Shown piece after piece: positions 25,885-36,784 of a DNA stretch of 64,000 nucleotides. The notes under the pieces are model-generated. The model was given only the letters and a program-made list of their open reading frames with translations, ran no database searches and had not been told where the DNA came from. A program made the position numbers and the translations under genes. How positions within the stretch are numbered: position 1 is the stretch's first letter; every line of letters begins with the position of its first letter. Source of the DNA: Larix kaempferi (taxonomy: Eukaryota; Streptophyta; Pinopsida; Pinales; Pinaceae); contig BSBM01002121.1 of the NCBI GenBank assembly GCA_027924585.1, forward strand, positions 620,001 to 684,000. Reading direction: 5' to 3'.

Positions 25885-28151
25885 GAGTTTTTAGAAAATG
25901 TGTTTTATTTCATAAATAGAATCAACAAAGTATGCACATTCTACGTCATAACGACTTTCTATAGTTTGCGCATTCGTCCGGAAATAAGAAAAGCTTACTT
26001 GCCCCGTTTTTTAAAATAACAGCTTCTAGAAGGTTTACATGATTTCTTAAAAAACACGAGTTTATAGAAAATGTGCTTTATTTCATAAATAGAATCAACA
26101 AAGTATGCACATTCTACGTCATAACGACTTTCTATAGTTTGCACATGCGTCCGGAAATAAGAAAAGCTTAATTCCACCGTTTTTTAAAATCACAGCTTCT
26201 AGAAGGTTTACATGATTTCGTAAAAAACACGAGTTTTTAGAAAATGTGTTTTATTTTATAAATGGAATCCACAAAGTATGCACATTCTACCTCATAACGA
26301 CTTTGTATTGTTTGCGCATGCGTCCGGAAATAAAAAAAGCTTACTTCCACCGTTTTTTAAAATCACAGCTTCTAGAAGGTTTACATGATTTCGTAAAAAA
26401 GACGAGTTTTTAGAAAATGTGTTTTATTTCATAAATGGAATCTACAATGTATGCACATTCTACGTCATAACGACGTTGTATTGTTGCGCATGCTTCCGGA
26501 AATAACAAAAGCTTACTTCCACCGTTTTTTAAAATCACAGCTTCTAGAAGGTTTACATGATTTCGTAAAAAACACGAGTTTTTAGAAAATGTGTTTTATT
26601 TCATAAATGGAATCAACAAGTTATGCACATTCTGCGTCATAACGACTTTCTATAGTTTGCGCATGCGTCCGGAAATAAGAAAAGCTTACTTCCCCCGTTT
26701 TTTAAAATCACAGCTTCTAGAAGGTTTACTTGATTTCTTAAAAAACACGAGTATTTAGAAAATGTGTTTTATTTCATAAATGGAATCAACAAAGTATGCA
26801 CATTCTACGTCATAACGACTTTCTATAGTTTGCGCATGCGTTCGGAAATAAGAAAAGCTTACGTCCCCCGTTTTTTAAAATAACAGCTTCTAGAAGGTTT
26901 ACATGATTTCTTAAAAAACACGAGTTTTTAGAAAATGTTTTTTATTTCATAAATGGAATCAGCAAAGTATGCACATACTATATCATAACAACTTTCTATA
27001 GTTTGCGAATGCGTCCGGAAATAAGAATAGCTTACTTCCACCGTTTTTTAAAATCACAGATTCTAGAAGGTTTACATGAATTCGTAAAAAACACGAGTTT
27101 TTAGAAAATGTGTTTTATTTCATAAATGGAATCTACAAAGTATGCACATTCTACATCATAACGACTTTCTATCGTTTGCGCATGCGTTTGGAAATAAGAA
27201 AAGCTTACTTCCCCCGTTTTTTAAAATCACAGCTTCTAGAAGGTTTACATGATTTCTTAAAAAACACGAGTTTTTAGAAAATGTGTCTTATTTCATAAAT
27301 GGAAGCAACAAAGTATGCACATTCTACGTCATAACGACTTTCTATAGTTTGCGCATGCGTCCGGAAATAAGAAAAGCTTACTTCCACCGTTTTTTAAAAT
27401 CACAGCTTCTAGAAGGTTTACATGATTTCGTAAAAAACACGAGTTTTTAGAAAATGTTTTTTATTTCATAAATGGAATCTACAAAGTATGAACATTCTAC
27501 GTCATAACGACTTTCTATTGTTTGCGCATGCATCCGGAAATAAGAAAAGCTTACTTCCACCATTTTTTAAAATCACAGCTTCTAGAAGGTTTACATGATT
27601 TCGTAAAAAACACGAGTTTTTAGAAAATGTGTTTTATTTCATAAATGGAATCAACAAAGTATGCACATTCTACGTCATAACGACTTTCCATAGTTTGCGC
27701 ATGCGTTTGGAAATAAGAAAAGCTTACTTCCCCCGTTTTTTAAAATCACAGCTTCCAGAAGGTTTACATGATTTCTTAAAAAACACGAGTTTTTAGAAAA
27801 TGTGTTTTATTTCATAAATGGAATCTACAAAGTATGCACATTCTACGTCATAACGACTTTCTATAGTTTGCGCATGCGTCCGGAAATAAGAAAAGCTTAC
27901 TTCAGTTGTTTTTTAAAATCACAGCTTCTAGAAGGTTTACATGATTTCGTAAAAAACACGAGTTTTTAGAAAATGTGTTTTATTTCATAAATGGAATAAA
28001 CAACGTATGCACATTCTACGTCATAACAACTTTCTATAGTTTGCGCATTCGTCCGGAAATAAGAAAAGCTTACTTCCCCCGTTTTTTAAAATCACAGCTT
28101 CTAGAAGGTTTACATGATTTCGTAAAAAACACGAGTTTTTAGAAAATGTGT

Positions 28152-28157
28152 TTTATT
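28152..28157 (-). promoter_or_regulatory. AATAAA hexamer on the minus strand (example of one per monomer)
   Basis: TTTATT on the plus strand reads AATAAA on the minus strand, the canonical polyadenylation hexamer, and it recurs at offset 20-25 of most monomers. The plus strand has only AATAAG at the comparable A-rich site. If the array were transcribed, minus-strand transcripts would meet this hexamer about every 173 bp. In A+T-rich DNA the hexamer is common by chance, so it is recorded only as a recurring sequence fact. Confidence 0.3.
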
Positions 28158-28214
28158 TCATAAATGGAATCTACAAAGTATGCACATTCTACGTCATAAC
28201 GACTTTCTATAGTT

Positions 28215-28233
28215 TGCGCATGCGTCCGGAAAT
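28215..28233 (+). promoter_or_regulatory. NRF1-like / ETS-like composite motif (example of a recurring site)
   Basis: TGCGCATGCGTC at 28,215-28,226 matches the NRF1 consensus YGCGCAYGCGCR except near its 3' end. It overlaps by one base CCGGAAAT at 28,226-28,233, which has the CCGGAA(A/G)T form of ETS-family sites. The pair recurs in monomers with GCGTCCGGAA. Monomers with GCGTTTGGAA lose the ETS half. Both motif descriptions are established knowledge, but binding here is untested and the match may be chance amplified by tandem copying. Confidence 0.3.
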
Positions 28234-28270
28234 AAGAAAAGCTTACTTCCCCCGTTTTTTAAAATCACAG

Positions 28271-28280
28271 CTTCTAGAAG
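28271..28280. other. Perfect 10-bp palindrome CTTCTAGAAG (example of one per monomer)
   Basis: CTTCTAGAAG is its own reverse complement and contains the XbaI site TCTAGA. It is conserved in most monomers and is among the least variable parts of the unit. Occasional copies lose it through changes such as CTTCCAGAAG, CTTTTAGAAG or CTACTAGAAG. Together with CGCATGCG and the TTTAC/GTAAA arms it gives each monomer several dyad symmetries, a property reported for many centromeric satellites. Confidence 0.7.
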
Positions 28281-28291
28281 GTTTACATGAT

Positions 28292-28308
28292 TTCGTAAAA
28301 AACACGAG
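28292..28308 (+). other. CENP-B-box-like element spanning the monomer junction (spacer 2 bp too long)
   Basis: The mammalian CENP-B box core is TTCG, then seven bases including a fixed A, then CGGG. Here TTCG is followed by nine bases (TAAAAAACA) and CGAG, which becomes CGGG in some copies, for example near 17,060, 18,270, 40,250 and 47,510. The longer spacer and the usual CGAG mean it does not satisfy the known box. It occurs only where the upstream monomer ends TTTCGTAAA. Monomers ending TTTCTTAAA or TTTGTTAAA lack the TTCG. Resemblance is seen directly and function is speculative. Confidence 0.2.
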
Positions 28309-29691
28309 TTTTTAGAAAATGTGTTTTATTTCATAAATGGAATCTACAAAGTATGCACATTCTACGTCATAACGACTTTCTATAGTTTGCGCATGCGTCC
28401 GGAAATAAGAAAAGCTTACTTCCCCCGTTTTTTAAAATCATAGCTTCTAGATGGTTTACATGATTTCGTAAAAAACACGAGTTTTTAGAAAATGTGTTTT
28501 ATTTCATAAATGGAATCAACAAAGTATGCACATTCTATGTCATAACGACTTTCTATAGTTTGCGCATTCATCCGTAAATAAGAAAAGCTTACTTCCCCCG
28601 TTTTTTAAAATCACAGCTTCTAGAAGGTTTACATGATTTCGGAAAAAACACGAGTTTTTAGAAAATGTGTTTTATTTCATAAATGGAATCAACAAAGTAT
28701 GCACATTCTACGTCATAACGACTTTCTATAGTTTGCGCATTCGTCCGGAAATAAGAAAAGCTTACTTCCCCCCGTTTTTTAAAATCACAGCTTCTAGAAG
28801 GTTTACATGATTTCGTAAAAAACACGAGTTTTTAGAAAATGTGTTTTATTTCATAAATGGAATCAACAAAGTATGCACATTCTACGTCATAACGACTTTC
28901 TATAGTTTGCGCATGCGTTTGGAAATGAGAAAAGCTTACTTCCCCCGTTTTTTAAAATCAAAGCTTCTAGAAGGTTTACATGATTTCTTAAAAAACACGA
29001 GTTTTTAGAAAATGTGTTTTATTTCATAAATGGAATCAACAAAGTATGCACATTCTACATCATAACGACTTTCTATAGTTTGCGCATGCGTCCGGAAATA
29101 AGAAAAAGCTTACTTCCACCATTTTTTAAAATCACAGCTTCTAGAAGGTTTACATGATTTGTTAAAAAACACGAGTTTTTAGAAAATGTGTTTTATTTCA
29201 TCAATGGAATCTACAAAGTATGCACATTCTACGTCATAACGACTTTCTATAGTTTGCGCATGCGTCCGGAAATAAGAAAAGCTTACTTCCACCTTTTTTT
29301 AAAATCACAGCTTCTAGAAGGTTTACATGATTTCGTAAAAAACACGAGTTTTTTGAAAATGTTTTTTATTTCATAAATGGAATCTACAAAGTATGCACAT
29401 TCTACATCATAACGACTTTCTATTGTTTGCGCATGCATCCGGAAATAAGAAAAGCTTACTTCCACCATTTTTTAAAATCACAGCTACTAGAAGATTTACA
29501 TGATTTCGTAAAAAACACGAATTTTTAGAAAATGTGTTTTATTTCATAAATGGAATCAACAAAGTACGCACATTCTACGTCATAACGACTTTCCATAGTT
29601 TGCGCATGCGTTTGGAAATAAGAAAAGCTTACTTCCCCCGTTTTTTAAAATCACAGCTTCTAGAAGGTTTACATGATTTCGTAAAAAACAC

Positions 29692-30730
29692 GAGTTTTTA
29701 GAAAATGTGTTTTATTTCATAAATGGAATCAACAAAGTATGCACATTCTACGTCATAACGACTTTCTATAGTTTGCGCATGCGTTTGGAAATAAGAAAAG
29801 CTTACTTCCCCCGTTTTTTAAAATCACAGCTTCTAGAAGGTTTACATGATTTCTTAAAAAACACGAGTTTTTAGAAAATGTGTTTTATTTCATAAATGGA
29901 ATCAACAAAGTATGCACATTCTACATCATAACGACTTTCTATAGTTTGCGCATGCGTCCGGAAATAAGAAAAGCTTACTTCCACCATTTTTTAAAATCAC
30001 AGCTTCTAGAAGGTTTACATGATTTCGTAAAAAACACGAGTTTTTAGAAAATGTGTTTTATTTCATAAATGGAATCTACAAAGTATGCACATTCTACGTC
30101 ATAACGACTTTCTATAGTTTGCGCATGCGTCCGGAAATAAGAAAAGCTTACTTCCACCGTTTTATAAAATCACAGCTTCTAGAAGGTTTACATGATTTCG
30201 TAAAAAACACGAGTTTTTAGAAAATGTGTTTTATTTCATAAATGGAATCTACAAAGTATGCACATTCTACGTCATAACGACTTTCTATAGTTTGCGCATG
30301 CGTCCGGAAATAAAAAAAGCTTACTTCCCCCCGTTTTTTAAAATCACAGCTTCTAGAAGGTTTCCATGATTTCTTAAAAAACACGAGTTTTTAGAAAATG
30401 TTTTTTATTTCATAAATGGAATCAACAAAGTATGGACATTCTACATCATAACGACTTTCTATAGTTTGCGAATGCGTCCGGAAATAAGAAAAGCTTACTT
30501 CCACCGTTTTTTAAAATCACAACTTCTAGAAGGTTTACATGATTTCGTAAAAAACACGAGTTTTTAGAAAATGTGTTTTATTTCATAAATGGAATCAACA
30601 AACTATGCACAATCTATGTCATAACGACTTTCTATAGTTTGCGCATTCGTCCGAAAATAAGAAAAGCTTACTTCCCCCGTTTTTTAAAATAACAGCTTCT
30701 AGAAGGTTTACATGATTTCTTAAAAAACAC
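29692..30730 (+). repeat. Ordinary monomers, 6 units
   Basis: These are in-register units. Those at about 29,880-30,180 (CTACATCATAACG with CACCATTTTTT, then CGTTTTATAAAATC) resemble the end of the 23.3-kb block. One unit has CCCCCCG (an extra C) near 30,330 and GTTTCCATG near 30,361. No non-satellite sequence was seen. Confidence 0.7.
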
Positions 30731-31422
30731 GAGTTTATAGAAAATGTGTTTTATTTCATAAATGGAATCTACAAAGTATGCACAATCTACGTCATAACGA
30801 CTTTGTATAGTTTGCGCATGCGTCCGGAAATAACAAAAGCTTACTTCCACCGTTTTTTAAAATCACAGCTTCTAGAAGGTTTACATGATTTCGTAAAAAA
30901 GACGAGTTTTTAGAAAATGTGTTTTATTTCATAAATGGAATCTACAAAGTATGCACATTCTACGTCATAACGACGTTGTATTGTTTGTGCATGCGTCCGG
31001 AAATAACAAAAGCTTACTTCCACCGTTTTTTAAAATCACAGCTTCTAGAAGGTTTACATGATTTCGTAAAAAACACGAGTTTTTAGAAAATGTGTTTTAT
31101 TTCATAAATGGAATCTACAAGTTATGCACATTCTACGTCATAACGACTTTCTATAGTTTGCGCATGCGTCCGGAAATAAGAAAAGCTTACTTCCCCCGGT
31201 TTTTAAAATCACAGCTTCTAGAAGGTTTACATGATTTCTTAAAAAACACGAGTTTTTAGAGAATGTGTTTTATTTCATAAATGGAATCAACAAAGTATGC
31301 ACATTCTACGTCATAACGACTTTCTATAGTTTGCGCATGCGTCCGGAAATAAGAAAAGCTTACTTCCCCCGTTTTTTAAAATCACAGCTTCTAGAAGGTT
31401 TACATGATTTCTTAAAAAACAC
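30731..31422 (+). repeat. Four-monomer higher-order unit, copy A (692 bp)
   Basis: The ordered variants are GAGTTTATAG with GCACAATCTACG and AATAACAAAAGC, then AAGACGAG with GACGTTGTATTGTTTGTGC, then CTACAAGTTATGC, then TTTTTAGAGAATG. They recur exactly 692 bp (4 x 173) downstream. Differences seen include CCCCCGGTTTTTAAAA here and CCCCCGTTTTTTAAAA in copy B. Confidence 0.94.
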
Positions 31423-32114
31423 GAGTTTATAGAAAATGTGTTTTATTTCATAAATGGAATCTACAAAGTATGCACAATCTACGTCATAACGACTTTGTAT
31501 AGTTTGCGCATGCGTCCGGAAATAACAAAAGCTTACTTCCACCGTTTTTTAAAATCACAGCTTCTAGAAGGTTTACATGATTTCGTAAAAAAGACGAGTT
31601 TTTAGAAAATGTGTTTTATTTCATAAATGGAATCTACAAAGTATGCACATTCTACGTCATAACGACGTTGTATTGTTTGTGCATGCGTCCGGAAATAACA
31701 AAAGCTTACTTCCACCGTTTTTTAAAATCACAGCTTCTAGAAGGTTTACATGATTTCGTAAAAAACACGAGTTTTTAGAAAATGTGTTTTATTTCATAAA
31801 TGGAATCTACAAGTTATGCACATTCTACGTCATAACGACTTTCTATAGTTTGCGCATGCGTCCGGAAATAAGAAAAGCTTACTTCCCCCGTTTTTTAAAA
31901 TCACAGCTTCTAGAAGGTTTACATGATTTCTTAAAAAACACGAGTTTTTAGAGAATGTGTTTTATTTCATAAATGGAATCAACAAAGTATGCACATTCTA
32001 CGTCATAACGACTTTCTATAGTTTGCGCATGCGTTTGGAAATAAGAAAAGCTTACTTCCCCCGTTTTTTAAAATCACAGCTTCTAGAAGGTTTACATGAT
32101 TTCTTAAAAAACAC
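31423..32114 (+). repeat. Four-monomer higher-order unit, copy B (692 bp)
   Basis: This follows copy A directly with the same four monomer types in the same order. Its last monomer has GCGTTTGG where copy A has GCGTCCGG. No third copy follows, because the next unit begins with the ATGTTTTTTATTTC variant. Confidence 0.94.
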
Positions 32115-35100
32115 GAGTTTTTAGAAAATGTTTTTTATTTCATAAATGGAATCAACAAAGTATGCACATTCTACATCATAACGACTTTCTATAGTTTGCA
32201 AATGCGTCCGGAAATAAGAAAAGCTTACTTCCACCGTTTTTTAAAATCACAGCTTCTAGAAGGTTTACATGATTTCGTAAAAAACACGAGTTTTTAGAAA
32301 ATGTGTTTTATTTCATAAATGGAATCTACAAAGTATGCACATTCTACGTCATAACGACTTTCTATTGTTTGCGCATGCGTCCGGAAATAAGAAAAGCTCA
32401 CTTCGACCGTTTTTTAAAATCACAGCTTCTAGAAGGTTTACATGATTTCGTAAAAAACACGAGTTTTTAGAAAATGTGTTTTATTTCATAAATGGAATCA
32501 ACAAAGTATGCACATTCTACGTCATAACGACTTTCTATAGTTTGCGCATGTGTTTGGAAATAAGAAAAGCCTACTTCCCCCGTTTTTTAAAATCACAGCT
32601 TCTAGAAGGTTTATATGATTTCTTAAAAAAGACGAGTTTTTAGAAAATGTGTTTTATTTCATAAATAGAATCAACAAAGTATGCACATTCTACATCATAA
32701 CGACTTTCTATAGTTTGCGCATGCGTCCGGAAATAACAAAAGCTTACTTCCACCGTTTTTTAAAATCACAGCTTCTAGAAGGTTTACATGATTTCGTAAG
32801 AAACACGAGTTTTTCGAAAATGTGTTTTATTTCATAAATGGTATCTACAAAGTATGCACATTCTACGTCATAACGACACTCTATAGTTTGCGCATGCCTC
32901 CGGAAAAAAGAGAAGCTTACTTCCACCGTTTTTTAAAATCACTGCTTCTAGAAGGTTTACATGATTTCGTAAAAAACATGAGTTTTCAGAAAATGTGTTT
33001 TATTTCATAAATGGAATCTACAAAGTATGCACATTCTACGTCATAACGACTTTCTATAGTTTGCGCATGCGTCCGGAAATAAGAAAATCTTACTTCCCCC
33101 GTTTTTTAAAATCACAGCTTCTAGAAGGTTTACATGATTTCTTAAAAAACACGAGTTTTTAGAAAATGTGTTTTATTTCATCAATGGAATCTACAAAGTA
33201 TGCACATTCTACGTCATAACGACTTTCTATAGTTTGCGCATGCGTCCGGAAATAAGAAAAGCTTACTTCCCCCGTTTTTTAAAATCACAGCTTCTAGAAG
33301 GTTTACATGATTTCTTAAAAAACACGAGTTTTTAGAAAATGTGTTTTATTTCATAAAGAGAATCAACAAAGTATGCACATTCTATGTCATAACGACTTTG
33401 TATAGTTTGCGCATGCGTCCGGAAATAACAAAAGCTTACTTCCACCGTTTTTTAAAATGACAGCTTCTAGAAGGTTTACATGATTTCGTAAAAAACACGA
33501 GTTTTTAGAAAATGTGTTTTATTTCATAAATGGAATCTACAAAGTATGCACATTCTACGTCATAACAACATTTTATAGTTTGCGCATGCGTCCGGAAAAA
33601 GAGAAGCTTACTTCCACCGTTTTTTAAAATCACTGCTTCTAGAAGGTTTACATGATTTCGTAAAAAACACGAGTTTTTAGAAAATGTGTTTTATTTCATA
33701 AATGGAATCTACAAAGTATGCACATTCTACATCATAACGACAATCTATAGTTTGCGCATGCGTCCGGAAAAAAGAGAAGCTTACTTCCACCGTTTTTTAA
33801 AATCACAGCTTCTAGAAGGTTTACATGATTTCGTAAAAAACATGAGTTTTTAGAAAATGTGTTTTATTTCATAAATGGAATCAACAAAGTATGCACATTC
33901 TACGTCATAACGACTTTGTATAGTTTGCGCATGCGTCCGGAAATAACAAAAGCTTACTTCCACCGTTTTATAAAATCACAGCTTCTAGAAGGTTTACATG
34001 ATTTCGTAAAAAACACGAGTTTTTAGAAAATGTGTTTTATTTCATAAATGGAATCTACAAAGTATGCACATTCTACGTCATAACGACATTCTATAGTTTG
34101 CGCATGCGTCCGGAAAAAAGAGAAGCTTACTTCCACCATTTTTTAAAATCACTGCTTCTAGAAGGTTTACATGATTTCGTAAAAAACAAGAGTTTTCAGA
34201 AAATGTGTTTTATTTCATAAATGGAATCTACAAAGTATGCACATTCTACGTCATAACGACTTTCTATAGTTTGCGCATCCGTCTGGAAATAAGAAAAGCT
34301 TACTTCCCCCGGTTTTTAAAATCACAGCTTCTAGAAGGTTTACATGATTTCTTAAAAAACACGAGTTTTTAGAAAATGTGTTTTATTTCATAAATGGAAT
34401 ATACAAAGTATGCACATTCTACGTCATAACGACTTTCTATAGTTTGCGCATGCGTCCGGAAATAAGAAAAGCTTACTTCCCCCGGTTTTTAAAATCACAG
34501 CTTCTAGAAGGTTTACATGATTTCGTAAAAAACACGAGTTTTTAGAAAATGTGTTTTATTTCATAAATGGAATCAACAAAGTATGCACATTCTACGTCAT
34601 AACGACTTTGTATAGTTTGCGCATGCGTCCGGAAATAACAAAAGCTTACTTCCACCGTTTTTTAAAATCACAGCTTCTAGAAGGTTTACATGATTTCGTA
34701 AAAAACACGAGTTTTTAGAAAATGTGTTTTATTTCATAAATGGAATCTAAAAAGTATGCACATTCTACGTCATAACTACATTCTATAGTTTGCGCATGCG
34801 TCCGGAAAAAAGAGAAGCTTACTTCCACCGTTTTTTAAAATCACTGCTTCTAGAAGGTTTACATGATTTCGTAAAAAACACGAGTTTTCAGAAAATGTGT
34901 TTTATTTCATAAATGGAATCTACAAAGTATTCACATTCAACGTCATAACGACTATCTATATTTTGCGCATGCGTCCAGAAATAAGAAAAGCTTACTTCCC
35001 CCATTTTTTAAAATCACAGCTTCTAGAAGGTTTACATGATTTCGTAAAAAACATGAGTTTTTAGAAAATGTGTTTTATTTCATAAATTGAATCAACAACG

Positions 35101-35400
35101 TATGCACATTCTACATCATAACGACTTTCTATAGTTTTTGCATTCGTCCGGAAATAAGAAAAGCTTACTTCCCCCGTTTTTTAAAATCACAGCTTCTAGA
35201 AGGTTTACATGATTTCGTAAAAAACACGAGTTTTTAGAAAATGTGTTTTATTTCATAAATGGAATCAACAAAGTATGCACATTCTAGGTCATAACAACTT
35301 TCTATAGTTTGGGCATTTGTCCGGAAATAAGAAAAGCTTACTTCCCCCGTTTTTTAAAATCACAGCTTCTAGAATGTTTACATGATTTCGTAAAAAACAC
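32115..35400 (+). repeat. Nineteen monomers with alternating CCGGAAAAAAGAGAAGC units
   Basis: Units with GGAAAAAAGAGAAGC, usually with CACTGCTTCTAG, occur near 32,905, 33,593, 33,770, 34,113 and 34,806. They are interspersed with AATAACAAAAGC units, giving a loose alternating pattern rather than an exact duplication. The last units (CATAAATTGAATCAACAACG near 35,083, GGGCATTTGTCC near 35,310) recur near 56.0-56.3 and 62.2-62.5 kb. Confidence 0.75.
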
Positions 35401-36784
35401 GAGTTTTTAGAAAATGTGTTTTATTTCATAAATGGAATCAACAAAGTATGCACATTCTACGTCATAACGACTTTCTATAGTTTGCGCATGCGTTTGGAAA
35501 TAAGAAAAGCTTACTTCCCCCGTTTTTTAAAATCACAGCTTTTAGAAGGTTTACATGATTTCTTTAAAACACGAGTTTTTAGAAAATGTGTTTTATTTCA
35601 TAAATGGAATCAACAAAGTATGCACATTCTATGTCATAATGACTTTCTATAGTTTGCGCACGTGTCCGGAAATAATAAAAGCTTACTTCCACCGTTTTTT
35701 AAAATCACGGCTTTTAGAAGGTTTACATGATTTCGTAAAAAACACGAGTTTTTAGAAAATGTGTTTTATTTCATCAATGGAATCTACAAAGTATGCACAT
35801 TCTACGTCATAACGACTTTCTATTGTTTGCGCATGCGTCCGGAAATAAGAAAAGCTTACTTCCACCATTTTTTAAAATCACAGCTTCTAGAAGGTTTACA
35901 TGATTTCGTAAAAAACACGAGTTTTTAGAAAATGTGTTTTAATTCATAAATGGAATCAACAAAGTATGCACATTATACGTCATAACGACTTTCTATAGTT
36001 TGCGCATGCGTTTGGAAATAAGAAAAGCTTACTTCCCCCGTTTTTTAAAATCACGGCTTCTAGAAGGTTTACATGATTTCTTAAAAAACACGAGTTTTTA
36101 GAAAATGTGTTTTATTTCATAAATAGTATCAACAAAGTATGCACATCCTACTTCATAACGACTTTCTATAGTTTGCACATGCGTCCGGAAATAAGAAAAG
36201 CTTACTTCCACCGTTTTTTAAAATCACAGCTTCTAGAAGGTTTACATGATTTCGTAAAAAACACGAGTTTTTAGAAAATGTGTTTTATTTCATAAATGGA
36301 ATCAACAAAGTATGCACATTCTACGTCATAACGACTTTCTATAGTTTGCGCATGCGTCCGGAAATAACAAAAGCTTACTTCCACCGTTTTTTAAAATCAC
36401 GGCTTCTAGAAGGTTTACATGATTTCGTAAAAAAACATGAGTTTTTAGAAAATGTGTTTTATTTCATAAATGCAATCTTCAAAGTATGCACATTCTACAT
36501 CATAATAACATTCTATAGTTTGCGCATGCGTCCGGAAAAAAGAGATGCTTACATCCACCGTTTTTTAAAATCACAGCTTCTAGAAGGTTTACATGATTTC
36601 GTAAAAAACACGAGTTTTTAGAAAATGTGTTTTATTTCATAAATGGAATCTACAAAGTATGCACATTCTACGTCATAATGACTTTTTATAGTTTTCGCAT
36701 GCGTCCGGAAATAAGAAAAGCTTACTTCCCCGGTTTTTTAAAATCACAGCTTCTAGTAGATTTTCATGATTTCTTAAAAAACAC
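35401..36784 (+). repeat. Eight-monomer higher-order unit, copy 1 (1,384 bp)
   Basis: The ordered variants are CTTTTAGAAGG with TTTCTTTAAAAC, then GCGCACGTGTCC with AATAATAAAAGC, then TTTCATCAATGG with TATTGTTTG, then CATTATACGTC, then AGTATCAAC with CATCCTACTTC, then AATAACAAAAGC with CACGGC, then GCAATCTTC with AGAGATGCTTACATCC, then GACTTTTTATAGTTTTCGC with TAGTAGATTTTC. The same order is at 56,326-57,709 and 62,553-63,936. A seven-unit version is at 41,800-43,009. Confidence 0.94.

Larger units (their letters stand above)
28133..28305 (+). repeat. Reference monomer (173 bp, matches the hand consensus)
   Basis: This unit is a good type copy for the array. Offsets within it are: TTTATT at 20-25, TACGTCA at 58-64, CGCATGCG at 85-92, CCGGAAAT at 94-101, AAGCTT (HindIII) at 107-112, the T6A4 tract at 123-132, CTTCTAGAAG (containing XbaI TCTAGA) at 139-148, TTTAC/GTAAA inverted arms at 150-154 and 163-167, and TTCG at 160-163, followed across the junction by CGAG of the next unit. 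The main alternative states elsewhere are CAACAAAG instead of CTACAAAG, GCGTTTGG instead of GCGTCCGG, CTTCCACCG instead of CTTCCCCCG, and TTTCTTAAA or TTTGTTAAA instead of TTTCGTAAA. Confidence 0.95.
26404..29691 (+). repeat. Nineteen-monomer block, long copy (partner at 51,833-54,250)
   Basis: The first seven units carry GACGTTGTATTG, CAACAAGTTATGC, GAGTATTTAG, TGCGAATGCG with AGAATAGC, CTATCGTTTGCG, GGAAGCAAC and TATTGTTTGCGCATGCATCC. The last seven carry GCATTCATCC, GCATTCGTCC, TTTGGAAATGAG, CTACATCATAACG, CACCTTTTTTT, TTTTTTGAAAATGTTTTTT and CTACTAGAAGATTT. Both sets recur in order at 51.8-54.3 kb. Between them, 27,614-28,478 (five monomers, 865 bp) is present only here. Confidence 0.93.

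Noticed and set aside
28149-28305. Pol III promoter (A and B boxes) or tRNA-derived SINE origin for the monomer
   Set aside because: No GGTTCGANTCC-like B box or plausible A box is present in either orientation. GGTTTACATGATTTC is only superficially similar.
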